A DNA stretch of 64,000 nucleotides from Dirofilaria immitis (GCA_024305405.1 JAKNDB010000013.1:186001-250000), one strand, 5' to 3'; numbered from the stretch's first letter, positions 1 through 13,600 are shown. The notes: generated by a model from the sequence alone, not told the origin. Numbers and translations are program-made.

Positions 1-91
1 ATTAATACTACTTGATCCAGATAATCGGATAAGCAACGAACATGTAGAATATTCAGATAACATCGCATTGTTCAGTGGATGTTATATATGA
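1..91 (+). CDS. 3' end of an unknown gene (partial)
   Basis: From base 2 an open frame reads LILLDPDNRISNEHVEYS then DNIALFSGCYI and stops at TGA 89-91. The amino-acid mix (charged and polar, few Lys/Asn/Ile/Phe runs) differs from the random AT-rich frames around it, so I take it as the last codons of a gene that starts before the window. I do not recognise the protein. It could instead be an internal exon, but no convincing donor precedes the stop. Confidence 0.35.
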   Translation, partial: LILLDPDNRISNEHVEYSDNIALFSGCYI

Positions 92-502
92 AGTAAAAAG
101 TCGTGAAGCAGTTTAATAATCATGCACTCGAAATTGACAATCATAGGCTAATTTGTTTAAAATTTTTAGGTTAATTGAATTGCAAGTATATATTTCTTAT
201 GTCATAAAAAATATAAATTACCAAAAATTCTTCTGACTAATTGTTGTAATTTAGTCGGAAACTTGTTCTTACATGCTTGATTTTTTAAATGATTTTGTTG
301 AAAAATTCTATCTGATGCATGTAGTTCAATGTATTAGTTTTTTTTTTTTTTTTAATCCAATGGTGTGTTCTTATATGTGGATGACAATATGTTGGTGATC
401 ATTTAATTGCATTTTAGATATTTGTGGCATGGGAAAAAAACTGGAGAATATGCTTATGTATATTAAAAGTGGGCTTAGTGGCATCTTCAGCATGTACTTC
501 AT

Positions 503-533
503 TAACTGGCCAAGCTTTTGGACAGGCCAGTTA
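503..533. repeat. Short perfect hairpin, 9-bp stem
   Basis: TAACTGGCC (503-511) is followed after 13 bases by its exact reverse complement GGCCAGTTA (525-533) and a T run. The GC-rich stem stands out in this AT-rich DNA. Function unknown. Confidence 0.6.
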
Positions 534-720
534 TTTTTTTCATACTTCATGTATTTCGAGGAATCGGTTTAATTGATTATTTTTTTGAAAAATTGACATA
601 TAAGACTGTGTAGATTTGAGCAAAATCTGACGTACATTATCAGATGTAATTGTTTTATAAAAAAATGACTAAACAGTATCAAATTGTGTTAAAATGTGCT
701 TCTCGAAAGTTAAATAATAT

Positions 721-804
721 AATTAGGCTCAAATAAGATATAATTTTTCAGCGAAATATTTAAACTGGTTATGTTCTAAAAGAACTCCAAATTTGAGCCT
801 AATT
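721..804. repeat. Inverted repeat, 14-bp arms, 56-nt spacer
   Basis: AATTAGGCTCAAAT at 721-734 is perfectly complementary to ATTTGAGCCTAATT at 791-804. This could form a long-loop hairpin or be the ends of a decayed foldback element. No coding sequence lies in the spacer. Confidence 0.6.
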
Positions 805-1654
805 TTTATAAGGAATTTATTTTTCCGATATATTTGAGAAAATTAGTAATTATTGCACACCATTAAGCAATGATTTTAAATATATTACGTTATGTGAAGT
901 GTGGTTTTTCAACTTCTTATTTGAAAGATTTATTCTGTAATAGACTTGTATAAGAAATCTCAAATTTATGATGCACGCTATTAAAATCAAATCAAAAATT
1001 TGTTAAATCAAAATTAGGCAAATGTTGTCTGTTATTTTTGAACATTTTGCAAGTAATAAATAGATATTATTGATAGCGGAGTTAGACATATAATATAAGC
1101 TGAATTGTTTGAAAATGTCAACTAAATTCCTGAAAACATAATAAAGAATAATAATTCGTATAAAAATCTTAAAATGTGAGTTGATATTCGTGTTGAATAT
1201 GTTATTGAATGAGATCTTATATAATTTCAAGAATAATTTTGAAGTGAAATATAAAGTTGCTGAACCATAGAGTGCGTAATTTGGTCGCACAGAAATCAGT
1301 GAGATGGGAGTCTAATAGTTTAATATACAAAGAAGTAGTGCATTATCACCGTTGCTAACCATCGGACTATCATTTTTTCCTAATTTTTTTAGTTTCGTTA
1401 GTTTTAGCTTAAAATTATAATCATATTTTTATCAAGGCTGTAAAAAATTCCAACGGATAGTTGTTGACCTTAAGGTAAGCCGTTTGGTAAGATATTACTG
1501 CATATGCAGCTGCATGAGATTTATTAAATCCATAAACCAGCAAAATTTGCAAGAAGATTAAAAAGTAAATTTTGTTCTCTTGTTTTTATCTGTAATTTTT
1601 AGTATTTTTATTGATTTTCTGTATAGATTGAAGATTTTATTTTTTTTTTTTTAG

Positions 1655-2270
1655 GTATCAGTGGGAGAGATTTATCATAAATCCAATCAGATACTATTTA
1701 TTCGAATGAAAAGGATAAACTTGTTACAATACATTGAAAGTTGTCGGAGAAATGCAACCAGATCCATATTATGATATGGCAATGGAAAATGTATTATTTA
1801 AGTTCTAATTTTTTCGAACTATATTTGTCAATGTTAATGTGACCAATAAAAATATTAATTAATATTAGTTTCTGATTCAATAATGCTATACGATAACAAA
1901 AGATAATGTATTCTATAAAATATATAAAAATGATATCGACAATGAAAAAATCATTATGTTTCTTTCGCTGTTTTGTTATCTACGTTTTAATAAATATCTG
2001 AAATATTTTGTGAACTGTAATTTTGTTAAGTCTAGTAGTAAAAATATTCTAACTATGTTATTGTTTATAATTTTGTAATTAAATAGCTACTGATAATTTT
2101 TGTTTTATCAAATGTTTTATATAATTTATTATTTTAAATGATTCCAGATTGTATTCTATCGCTTGGGAGCTAATCAATACCGATCCTCAACAAATTCAAG
2201 AAGGATGCGATTTTTATTTCTGGAACAAGTACAACTTACATCGTTCGTTATCTTGTCGTTTTCAGTTGTG
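1655..2270 (+). CDS. Two exons of an unknown protein gene
   Basis: Exon a, 1655-1790, follows a T-rich acceptor ending TTAG and ends at donor GTATTA. Exon b, 2148-2270, follows TTCCAG and ends at donor GTAATT. Exon a begins VSVGEIYHKSNQILF. With one extra A in the AAA at 1737-1739 it continues as LLQYIEKLSEKCNQ and then HIMIWQWK. That gives splice phase 2, which matches exon b (LYSIAWELINTDPQQIQEG, then CDFYFWNKYNLHRSLSCRFQL). Without the extra A the frame meets TGA within exon a. I do not recognise the protein; it is rich in Trp, Cys and aromatic residues. The start exon and the 3' end are not found. A short last exon after 2270 is possible, because acceptors near 2435 and 3015 would each add only a few codons before a stop. 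Confidence 0.45.
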
Positions 2271-5200
2271 GTAATTTTTCAAATCTACATTTGAAATGCT
2301 TCGTATTTTAAAATGTTATATTCATATAGTTTTCCACCATGATGTATGAAGTTCTGTTTCTTCATGGATAAAGCATTGACCGTACTGATCCTATCATGAG
2401 ATTACGATTTAATTTATAATTCCCTTTTTTTCAAGTCTATGAATTCTCGGGATAAATAGCCGAAACATGTGCATCTAATCGTTCATGTTTTTGTAAGTAT
2501 ATGAATAATGTTATATTAATTATAATTAATCAGCATAATTTTATTTGAAGTTTGATGGAATAATGTTGCAAAGAAATATCGTTGTTCTTATTTTATACAA
2601 TTATTTACTCATTTAAATTATTGATTTCCAAAAAGCTTTTTCAAATATTTGTTTGTTAAATACGATTTACACGCATGGCAAAGTACCTAATCACTTTGAG
2701 TTCTGTAATTTTTAAATTTCTTCTGTGAAAATTTCGATAACCAATAAATAGTGTTAATATTATTCAATATATTATCATCAAAAGTTATACTTTGATGCTA
2801 CTAGATTGCTACGATACAACTGATAAAGCTTTTCTAGGTCCAATATTACTCATCCCATTGATCAGTTGATAATTTGAACTAATCAGTCTACTGTCTTTTC
2901 AATTTTGTTGAAGTTACTATTGTATATCCTTGATTATCAGTTATTTCGCTAACATTCCGTTATATTATGTCAGAGTAGTGTAGATAGATATCAGAAGGAA
3001 GTTTACGAAATGAGAAAAAATTTTTTAGCCACTCTTAAAATGTTGCACAGTAAATTCAATTTATAATGTCAATTATATTAAGGTAATTAATTAATTACTC
3101 TTTCTTTCTCTTCTTCATCAACATTTTATAATCATTTATAACAGTGTGTTAATTTTTCTTAAATTTTCCTTTCCTTTCCAAAATTGACAGATTTATTATT
3201 TATTTGTATATATATTTTTTCCTTTTTTTGTACATATTTTTCTATTTCGTATTTAAAAAAAAAATAAAAATCTAATTTGACTACTATTATGTAAATAAAT
3301 GATTGTAAAATAATAAAAATATTACAACGAATCATATTGTATTATGTATGTTACGAAATCTCATAAAAGTTATCACATAGAGGTGATAATTTTGTATCAA
3401 TTAAAGCAAACTGATTACCAATTCTCAAAAACGAATCATTTTTGAGAATAGATAATTTTGAAAATTGCAATTCATTTGATAAATAGATTGATGATTAAAT
3501 CGTATATTTGATAGTATTTTTAATTTTACAATAATCATTTAACTAATTCATTTATTGTAATTTTTCCTTTTTCTTTTTCTTTTTTTTTTGTTGTGAAAAA
3601 ATTTTTTATTTTATTTTCTTTTTATATAATAATGATATATTTAATGAATAAAAATAAATTTCTTTTTTCAATACTTAAATTTTTTGATTATATTATAATC
3701 GTATTAAATATTTTTTCTTATTTACATACATACATATATTTTATTATTACTATTATTTTCGTTCTTTTTCTTTTTTCTCTTTTTCAAAATCTTTGTCAAT
3801 TGAATATTTTAAAAGGTTGTATGGCATTGATAGAGAAGAATTTTAAGTTATTTGAATTTTTAACTTAATTATGCTAATTACTACTACTAATCAATTTGGC
3901 ATTATTTATTTGGTTTATTTGATTATTTCGATTTTCAACAATTATTAGGTGAGGTTTAACGAAATATCATCACATGCATGTTATTATTAATGATTTAATG
4001 AAATTTAATTGCAAGAAATGTGAACTGAACTAATCAATATATATGAAGAAAAAGAAAATGGTTGTGTATAATTATGAAAATCACTTAATATATTAATAAT
4101 TTCAGTATCTTTTTTTTGATAATTTAAAGTTTGAAATATAAGAAATGGAAAACATCTAAATTGATTATAATCGAATTATTTTATAGATAACATTATCATT
4201 TTTATATTTGACATTTTTATTAAATATATCTACTAATTCATTTAACGATGAAATTTTTCGAATTATCGCATTCATTTTTATCGTTAGATTTATTAAAAGG
4301 AAATGAAATTTAATTATGATCATATATTTACGTAGATGTGTTACGGTTAGAAATTTTGTAAACTTTTTGAAAAAATTAAAGAAAAGTATTTCGATTTTCA
4401 GAAGTTCAAACGTTGGCAAGCTGTAAAAGAATGTATGATGTAATTATGTAAATACTGGAATTTGCCATACTATCAAATCAAACTTGGAAATCTCAAGTAA
4501 GCAATAGAAAATAATATCATAATACTGATAGGTGAAAACTAGACGATCAAATAATCATTGAGGCTTTATTAATAAGTGATTTAAGTTCATTAGTTTCATT
4601 AATAATTAACATAAGTTGTTTTCCATTGCTTATTGAAATATTTATTCCATTGATAAGAGAATGTCGAATAGCAAATTCCTGAAGTGATTGATATTCTAAC
4701 TATTTAATTATTTTTTTATAAATTATTTATCAAAAATAAGTCGAGAAAAAAATTCAATTTATAGATTTAAAACTTATTTTCTAACAAATTTTGAGTCATC
4801 AGTTAATGAGATATCAATTATTTAATGATCACTTATTTATTTACCATAGTTTGTTATTTTCAATAAAGGTTAGGACGAATAAATTTAATATTCGTTAGAA
4901 ATTTGAAAATTTTAATAAAATCTTCATTGTGTGAAATTTCTTATCCCTTTTCAAATTTTTTAAACAAAAATTGTGATGATGGTAACGATGATAAAAGTAT
5001 GATAAAATTTTTGCAATTTTTTTTTCATCAATGCTCCGAACCATCAATTATTGAGCGATCTAATCGAATGAGAGTGTTTTCCTTTTTTTTGATTTTATTT
5101 AGTATCCATGACACAAAAGACATGAAAAATATTTAAGTTGCTTCTTTTTTGTACAAAGAATGTTTAAATTTACTTAAATAATTAAATTTAAAAGGAAAAC

Positions 5201-5583
5201 TTTTGCAAATATATTAGTTTTTTTGCTGTGACTTTTGCCTTTTGATGTTAAATAATAAAAAAATAATTTAGTAATTAGAAAATTGATGTTTTCATATACA
5301 TTTGAAAAGTAATCGTTAAAATAAATGCTTTTTACTTGTACTCAATAAAAAAGTAATAAATCTCTTTGTTTATTCGAATGAAATTTAATAGCTTAAGTTT
5401 CAAATTCCGCCGTCAGAACTATTAAGCTTTGAAGTTCGAATATTTCAAACACATCCGAATCCATTGATATAATTAATCTAGAAAGTTTTGCGAGGGTTTT
5501 TCTCGAAATTCATAATTTTCTTTAAATACTAAATATTTTTTTTTCAAAATTTTTCTATTTTGTTGATTAATAAAAATGTTTCA
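2271..5583. other. Intergenic/AT-rich, no supported gene
   Basis: Long T and A runs and no conserved exon. The open frame at 3593-3868 is mostly Phe/Ile/Leu/Tyr, as random AT-rich sequence would give. A stretch at 4960-5085 (in frame: CDDGNDDKSMIKF and HQCSEPSIIERSNRMRV) is a little more protein-like but lacks good splice sites, so I do not call it. Confidence 0.5.
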
Positions 5584-5635
5584 GCACAATTATTCTTTAT
5601 TTGAATTTCGAAATAAGTTTTCTTATACAACAATT

Positions 5636-8600
5636 ATGGATGGTTTCTACTTACTTCTATATTTGTCAATTACAATGTTTGTTGGAAGTTTTTGGCTGGA
5701 TTGATACCTCTTGCGTTCAACATGTCCGAGGTGCAGTAAACTTTGAGAGTAACATCTTTATTATTATTTTAAACTGAAATAAACATTAAATTTAATTAAT
5801 TATATTTCTTTTGGAAGTTCTATTTTGTATGATCTTCTAAAAGATGTACGGAAAAATATTACCACTTTCTTGATAACTCACTTTTCTAGGCTAATTGATG
5901 CCTATATTATAGTTTATATTCTATAGTGTTGAAAAGCGAATTAAAGTTTAATTTGTAAAAGTTTCATACCATAGGAAGTTTTTCAGAGACGAACACGTTT
6001 ATTAAGCACATTTGGAGCAGGTTTATTAGTTGGCACAGCTCTATCCATAATTATTCCGGAAGGTGTTGAGGCGTTATATATTGTTCATATGGGTATTTCA
6101 TTTCTATTTTTTCCCTTTCTTTTTTTCTAAAATCAATATTTTCTTTTTTTGAAAAGCAATTTTAGGGTTTATATATTTATGAAATATTGAAAACTCTAAT
6201 ATGAAAGGTCCTTTATTTGTTCAAATTTAATGAAATTATAATTCTCGTGAAAAGTCGTCTCGGATTGATTTATGAACAAGTGCAGCTTGATAATATTGAA
6301 ATAAATGGAATTAGGCCAAGAAGCCTAATTAGTTAAGATCATTAGATAAAATAGAACGATTTGGATAGTGGATGCTGTGAGCTTTTGTTAGAGATAAATA
6401 TTTATATGCAATAATATTACATTTAAGGAAGCGTTACTCGAAAAATTGGATTAGTTGTCTGATTGATAGATTTTTAGCTGTTTCGATAAGATAGTATTTT
6501 CTGGAAATACTTTTTATTGTGATAATTTTTATTGATCGTTAGATGAAATCAAGTTTCTTTTGCATTATCGAATTAATTTAATATTTGCATGAACAACATC
6601 AAATAATGCAAGATTTTTTTAGTTCAGCCATAATGATAGGATGAAAGTGAAGAGCGATGTCATCAGATAGCTAGTGAAAGAAAAATGCTCAAACCTGTTT
6701 ATATCAGTTAAAATTCATATGAGAAAAATATAAGAGAAAATGAGCATTTTTTGAAAAATAGCTTTAATGTTTTTAGAAAGGCATTTACCGGAAACTGTAC
6801 GAAACGAAGGTGGCAGTAAAAATATTGCTGTAAATCATTATGATGTATCAAATATGTTAAAACAATCTGCTGATGCCAATCTAGGGTATGTTTCATTCTT
6901 TTTTTTACGGTTCGCAAATATAATAATTAAAAATTATTAGTTAAAATGAACGAGTGGAATGGATTGAGATCGAAAAATTTAAGAACAAAGTTCGAGCCAT
7001 TTTCATCCTCTTTAAGTGATTTTTTAAGGCCTCTTTAGTTATTAGACTCATGAGACATAAGTAGAAGTAATTATTACAAAGAAACTCAGAAAAATGAATT
7101 TTTATTATCATAAATCTGAATTAAAATTTTTATGTCTCTCTCCTTTTTAATAAATTATTGCAATGAATTAAATTAATGATTTTGCATTTTTTGTATTTTT
7201 GTTCCTTTCAGCGAAAAAATGAATTATCTAAATGATTTCGACAAAAATGATGCTGGAAAAGAATGACACAACATGTGTCGCAAGATTTTACTACGACCGT
7301 AAAAGGTATACTTCGTGCAAGTAATTAAAGTTCAAACCATTTCAAGAAGTGGTTCTGATTCATTGGCAAAGGGCAAATTAATAGAAATGATTTGATGATC
7401 ATTTTTTATTTTATGCACTTCTCTATTCTCTTTTCCATTTGAAAATTTGATATAAGTTACATAGACTATTTTCGATTGTAAATTATGATATATATTCGCA
7501 AGCGTCATGATGAATTTTTGATCAAAAAATTCTGTTAGATATACTTCCACAGAGTATTTTGTATAATTGTAGCTTTTACTAAGTGTATCTATTCAACAGT
7601 TTTGTTTATTCCTTCTACATTTTCATTTACAAAAATTCGTTTCGCTAATTTACAAAATCTTATTTTTAGAAATCGATGAGCATGTGAAAGCAGCAATTGA
7701 TTTCAATACAATAAATCAATCTATAGCATATTCATTAGTTTTTGGCTTCATATTGATGTTTATTATTGATCAGATTTCAAAGTCTCTGTCATCTAAAGGT
7801 TAATATTGGCATAATTTTGTTTTTATATAATTTTATTCAATGATTTATTTGTGATGTGTCGAATTAATGTCAAAGTGAATAATCTTAATTTTATAAGAAC
7901 CAATTCAAATATTTTGAAACAATTAATTATTTAATTTTTTTAAGAGAAATAGTTACTTCCAATTTCATTATTGGTTTTGGGTTTTGTTCTGTTAAAATGC
8001 GTTTTATTAAAATGTTCATCTGACACTTTTTATTCGTTGTCAATAATTATTACGAAATGTATTAAATTGAATTTTAGGTAGTGACCGTACACAATATAAA
8101 CTAACGGCGACAATTGGTTTGGTGGTGCATGCAGCTGGTTTGTTTTTGCAAAACTTTTAAATCTTCGGTTGTTTTAGAGTGATTTATCTGTGATTTTGAT
8201 TAGGAATTTATGAATTTGATCATAGTTGATCTAAAATGAAATCCAAAATAAAATTGGAGTTGCGGCTTTTAATTGCACATGCTGGACTTCAGTTTTCCGA
8301 TTTATTTGCTTATTAAAATTGTATCTTTTTGCAAATGAGGATTTTTGAAGTTACTCTTTTGAAAATGAAATTTAATTTTAAGTAATGGCAATATTTGCAG
8401 CTGATGGAGTCGCTCTTGGTAGCGCATCTGCAACAAATCGCACTGCTGTCCAATTTGTCGTCTTTCTGGCTATAATGCTTCATAAGGTTGATTTGTGCTA
8501 TTTTGTCTATTATTAAAAGTATTTGCTTAGTCTTTAAGCTTTAAATTGTTAGGCTGATTTAACTGTAATATATTGCTATCGATATCATCAAAGGCTTTAC

Positions 8601-9660
8601 ATATGTCAAACATTTTCTTCATTTTTATTTTATTCAATTTATTGACTTTTTTGTGCGAATTATCGTTATCTTGGCTGAATTCATTTAACTCATTCCTTCA
8701 TCTAATCGAATTGGCATTTTGAATTCCTTTCCGGATTGATTTATTATTTGCGTAGTTTTTAATTCTTCCTGACAAGTTGGTAACTTCATCATTTGCATCT
8801 ACATTTATTTAAGATACATAATCCTCCTCCTTTGCTGTTTTGGCGTAATGATCTCTAACTTCTAATATTTTTATGTTGAATATATTAGATTCTGCATAGC
8901 GTCCATCTTTCTTTTTATATTTTTACACGATAACATACTTCAGTTTTCATATTTCACATTCCAAATATTCGAATATATTAAAGGCGCCAGCGGCGTTCGG
9001 TTTGGTCAGTTTTCTTTTGGTGGAAGGTGTTGAACGATTCAGGATACGTCGCCATTTAATTATCTTCTCAATTGCAGCTCCGTTATCTGCAATTATCACA
9101 TATTATCTGATTGTTGTTGTGAGTTTTTTAAATCTTTAGAATAAAAGTGATCCAGGTGTTTGCATTTTTACTTTTAAATTTCAGGTTGAAAACGACAAGT
9201 TTTCGGCAGATTCAGCAACTGGAATACTTATGTTATTTTCGGCTGGAACATTTTTATATGTTGCAACTGTACATATACTTCCTGAATTGGTAAGTTCATG
9301 GAATAGTTCGAGGAAGATAGAACTGAAAGAATATTTTAATTTTTAGATGAATTCCAGAACTGATGCAAATTGACAACATTTTTATTTGCTTTTATTTTTC
9401 TTTAATCAGTACAGTCCCTATGATCTTCCTCAAAGTATATCATATATACCATTGCATATATGTACTTTAAATAATATGAAAGAATTTTTTAGATGAGTTC
9501 AAGCGTCAAAGATTATCAGTTAGTTAACAATAATGCTGAGAGTAATGTTCGAGGATGCAATGAATCAAGAGCATCGTTAAAGTTTATAGAGCTAATTTTA
9601 ATCATTGTTGGCGCAATTAGTCCGACATTTTTAATTAATGGCCATTCTCATTCTCACTGA
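5636..9660 (+). CDS. SLC39A9: ZIP-family zinc transporter, ZIP9 (SLC39A9) type
   Basis: Ten exons: 5636-5730, 5987-6092, 6777-6885, 7212-7305, 7670-7798, 8078-8137, 8401-8486, 8984-9118, 9185-9289, 9493-9660 (TGA). The product is about 362 residues, somewhat longer than vertebrate ZIP9 because of a hydrophilic loop in exons 3-4. Hallmarks are an N-terminal membrane helix, [20 protein letters not shown], the metal-site helix [12 protein letters not shown] split between exons 6 and 7, [11 protein letters not shown] across exons 7-8, and [21 protein letters not shown] sequence in exon 9. ZIP9 proteins carry zinc into the cytosol from the Golgi or outside. An acceptor ending at 5584 without an upstream exon suggests trans-splicing. 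Two frame breaks occur. The T run 5689-5693 needs one more T for [15 protein letters not shown], and the A run 7257-7260 needs one more A for phase to reach exon 5. The exon 8 acceptor (ATTAAAG) is weak. Confidence 0.9.
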
Positions 9661-9818
9661 CTTGTTATTGGAATTCTCGAGAAGTGATGTAGCAAAGGCA
9701 TGCTACGCTTTTAAAATTAAATTATATCTTGCTTTGGATGAATCGTATGAATTGACTATAAATGTTATTGAAATTAATATAAATGATATGAATTTTTAAT
9801 CATTTTTTGAGGATTTAA

Positions 9819-9824
9819 AATAAA
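9819..9824 (+). terminator. Poly(A) signal AATAAA after the ZIP9 gene
   Basis: AATAAA lies about 160 bases past the SLC39A9 stop codon in AT-rich DNA. It is a plausible cleavage signal, though the hexamer is common by chance here. Confidence 0.35.
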
Positions 9825-10526
9825 ATATAATTTTATTGAAAATTTATACATTTTTTATTTGCTATAGAATAACAAACAATCACATTACTTGATTACCATT
9901 ATTACTTGTATGATTATGAATTAAGTATAGTGTATCATTGTTTAACAGCGAATAAAATATTGATTCTCTAATAAATAAATAAATTATAATCGATAAACAA
10001 ATTATGTACTGATTTAACTATCAATCAAATAAAATATTAAACTTATGCTAACAAATTTGAAATATCTACGCTGAATGTTTGTTTGATTTACAAAATTATA
10101 TTGAATCTAATTCGTTGAGTAATTAGATACAATGCAAAATAGCTTCTGAGTAAATAAGCAGTAAATATATAAGAGTTTTATTTGATTTCTTGCAGATATA
10201 GAAAAGTCTAATGCTATTTAATAATGAATGAATGAAAGAGAAAGAAATTCTGTGAATTTCATATATGAAATTGTATATGTGTATTTTCTACTTCCCGGAA
10301 ATTATTCAAATTTAAAAAATGTCAAATTTTTGACTAAATAAAATGATAAATTAATATTTAATAAGCTTAATTTCTATATGAAATTAAGAATGATAATTAC
10401 ACAAAAAAGATAATACAGTATCTAATTTCATATATGAAATTCAGAAACAAATAAGTGAATCTGAAGAAGAGCTATATTAGGATATGAAATCGAAGAAGGC
10501 GAAATTTTGATTTGTTGATAAAAAAG

Positions 10527-10528
<2 letters not shown>

Positions 10529-10570
<42 letters not shown>
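10529..10570. repeat. (AT)n microsatellite
   Basis: An uninterrupted run of 21 AT dinucleotides in the spacer before NDOR1. Confidence 0.9.
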
Positions 10571-10574
<4 letters not shown>

Positions 10575-10660
10575 ACTATGCATACTGTTTTTTGATTAGT
10601 GAAATTTAATTTCTAATCTATTAAATTTAAAAATTTCAGAATTTAAGTTTATTTATCATT

Positions 10661-10668
10661 ATTTTCAG
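10661..10668 (+). promoter_or_regulatory. Probable trans-splice acceptor of NDOR1
   Basis: ATTTTCAG ends 12 bases before the ATG at 10681 and no upstream exon fits. In nematodes this arrangement is typical of spliced-leader addition. It also supports 10681 as the start, even though that frame needs one more T to continue. Confidence 0.4.
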
Positions 10669-10680
10669 AAATTGTTGAAA

Positions 10681-13600
10681 ATGTCTTCATCATCTTTTAC
10701 ACGTTAAAAATTCTTTATGGTAGTGAGACAGGTAATGCTCAGGATATCGCTGAAACGTTATGGAATGATGCGCGATATCGTAATATTCCGGTTGAAGTGT
10801 GTAATTTTGGCGATTATATAGTGCAGGTTTGAGAATTTTCTACATTATTTCGATGAGAATTCTTTTCGAAAAATAAAAATGAAATTTTTGCTGATAATTA
10901 AAGTTTCATGATAGTTTAATAAGTTTATTTATCAAGCATACAATATATTGCTATTATTTACTATTATTAGTATTCTTTAAATAATATTTGTCATACTATC
11001 TTATGGAGAAGTTTTGATTATTTTGCTTAAATAATTAAAAAGTTATCTTAAATTTTATGCTGAAAATTTTTATTTAATCATGAAAATAAGGATTGTTCTC
11101 GGCAATATGAGCCATGATATTAAAAATTTTAGACATAGTACTCTTTATAAAGTTATTGTATTATCTACAGAACAATTTTCAGGTAAATCTGCTTCATAAA
11201 TTGATATAAGAAATTACCATTTCTATTTTCCTGCTAATACTAAGATATTTTTACTTCATTTTTGTGTTTCATACATTTGCATATACGAAATATGAGATGT
11301 CTTTTTGTTTTTGATTAGTTATTTTCAGAATTTGAACAATGAACGTTGTGTAGTGTTTGTAATCTCAACTAGTGGACAAGGTGAAATGCCAGCCAGTATA
11401 CGTCAGAACTGGAGAATTTTATGTTGTAAAGCGTTGCCTAAAAATTTATTACAAAATGTAAGTTCATGTTAGATTTTATCAAATAAGAATTTAATTTTTA
11501 AATTTTATTTTTATTATTTTCATTAAATGGCTGTATCATCTTTTTATTGATTATTGAAGATTATTCTTGGGACTTTTTGGCTGTTTTTTTAGATTGTTTC
11601 AAAAAAAAATTTTTTTCGACTATTTGAAATATTTGCTCTAATTATTTTATCACATAGTATTTCCTTTGTTTATATGATGAAGAAACTTTTTTATTATTGC
11701 TATCGTATTTTTGTTCTTACTCCTTAATACAACAGAAACATCTATTTCGCGCGAAATATTATCGATATATTTCAGCTTCACTGCGCTGTTCTTGGACTTG
11801 GCGACTCAACCTATCAAAAATACAACTTTGCAGGAAAAAATTTTACCGAAGGTTAATATATATCTAATATATAACGATTATATATTTACTTATTTACTGT
11901 CTTAATTTTTTATATAAATAACAACATCATACGGAACATATTTTATTTCATATTAACTTTTGCGGCTTTATTATGTTATCTCTACGTGTAATTAAATTAT
12001 AGGTTAAACCAGTTAGGTCCATCATTTTTGATGGACCTAACTCTAGCTGACGATCAGCATGAATTAGGCATAGAAGGAACGTATAGGCCTTTTCGGGACG
12101 AACTATTTCAACAAATCTGGAAAATGAATTTATATCCGGTACTATTTCAACAAATCTGGAAAATAAATTTATATCACGATAAACTAGTTTCAATTTTAAA
12201 AGGTTTTTTTTTTAAACCGGATCATTTAGTGGTTTCTTAATAGTATATATAAATTAGTTTATAAAGCAAATTATTAGGAAATTTAATCAATTACTTTGTA
12301 GGATATGATTTTGAATCCTGATGATAGCAAATGTTTACCATCACGTTATGAAGTCAGCTACGATGAGCATTCTTTTCCAATTCATAATGATAACAAAGAA
12401 GATTCTTTCGTAGAAACAGTAATTGTAGATAATAAACGATTAACAGCAGAAACTCATTTTCAGGTATTTTTACTTTCAATATATATTAAATTTGAATTAC
12501 CAAATATATGTTAGATCAAACAAATATATGAGGCGCTCATTTATTTATCCAAATATTCAATTAAAAATATTTACCAGTTGCATGCTTTTTCTCTAAAATC
12601 TTCTTTGAACTAACTTTTTTTTCTATTTTCCGGATACGCGATTGATCACAATAGCCATGAATGTGAAAGAGCTTAGGTATGAATTTTATTGTCAGAATAT
12701 TTCCAAATTTTAAAACTTTTATAAATTTCTCTAAATAATTATGAAATTAAAATGAGATTATAGCTGTTGGTAGTCACTTCCAGTTATTCTCCTGGTGATG
12801 TGCTGATGGTGCATCCGAATAATTTGAGCGAAACGCTAAATATAGCTTATAAAGCGTTGAATATTAATGATGATCTGCTGGATAAGCCCATTACGTTACG
12901 CCCACGTGAGACTTCTATACCACTTCCTCCTTCTTATCTTTGCAAAGGTAAAACTTTTCTCTTTAATTTGCAACAACACCTTCTAATTCGCAGAAACAAA
13001 TGATAATAGCACTCTTCGTATGATTATATTAATTTTGCTGTCTCTTCAAAAAAATTTTTATTAATAAATCATTGATAAACATTATTATTTTCTTGCTTAA
13101 TCAGATATAATTTTTGAAAGTTTCTCGATTAAAAATAAGAAAAATACTCGAGTTTCAGATTTGTTATCGCTACGGCGATGTTTTAAATGTTATTTTGATT
13201 TGCAAATGGTTCCACGACAATCATTTTTTCGAACTCTTGGAAAGTTGTCAACGATAAACGATGAAAAGGAACGACTTCTTGAACTAGCGAAATATATTGT
13301 AAATCATAAATTTTGCTTCATAGTTTTAACATTTTATGTTGCACATATTCGTTCAATTCACTATTATCCAGGATGATTACATGGATTATTGTTGGAGGCC
13401 AAGGCGAACAATTGCGGAAACATTGCGCGATTTTCATGCGACAGCTCGAAGTATACCTGTGGAAATGCTTTTGAAGTTTTTCCTCCTATTCGTCCACGAG
13501 CATTTAGTATTGCTTCGTGCCCTGCAACACACAAAGCTATCCAATTACTTGTCGCTAAAGTTAGATTTTTTGAAATGCTTGATTATGCTATCGTTTTCGT

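Larger units (their letters stand above)
92..1654. other. Non-coding stretch with two inverted repeats
   Basis: AT-rich sequence with no convincing coding exon. It holds the two inverted repeats listed separately at 503-533 and 721-804. Part of it may be intron of the gene whose exons lie at 1655-2270. Confidence 0.5.
9661..10668 (+). other. Spacer between the ZIP9 and NDOR1 genes
   Basis: About 1 kb without a coding exon, including a 42-base (AT)n tract at 10529-10570. The motif TTTCATATATGAAAT occurs twice (near 10257-10271 and 10426-10440), a 13-bp palindromic core. The spacer ends in ATTTTCAG (to 10668), 12 bases before the NDOR1 ATG, with no upstream exon in phase; this looks like an outron acceptor. 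Confidence 0.5.

Noticed and set aside
498..536. Bacterial-type hairpin plus T-run terminator
   Set aside because: The window is clearly eukaryotic; kept only as an inverted repeat.
3593..3868. 91-codon hydrophobic open frame
   Set aside because: Phe/Ile/Leu/Tyr-rich composition is what T-rich DNA gives by chance; no membrane-protein family recognised.
4903..5136. 77-codon frame with HQCSEPSIIERSNRMRV
   Set aside because: Slightly protein-like but begins at a non-ATG codon and lacks clear splice sites or neighbours.
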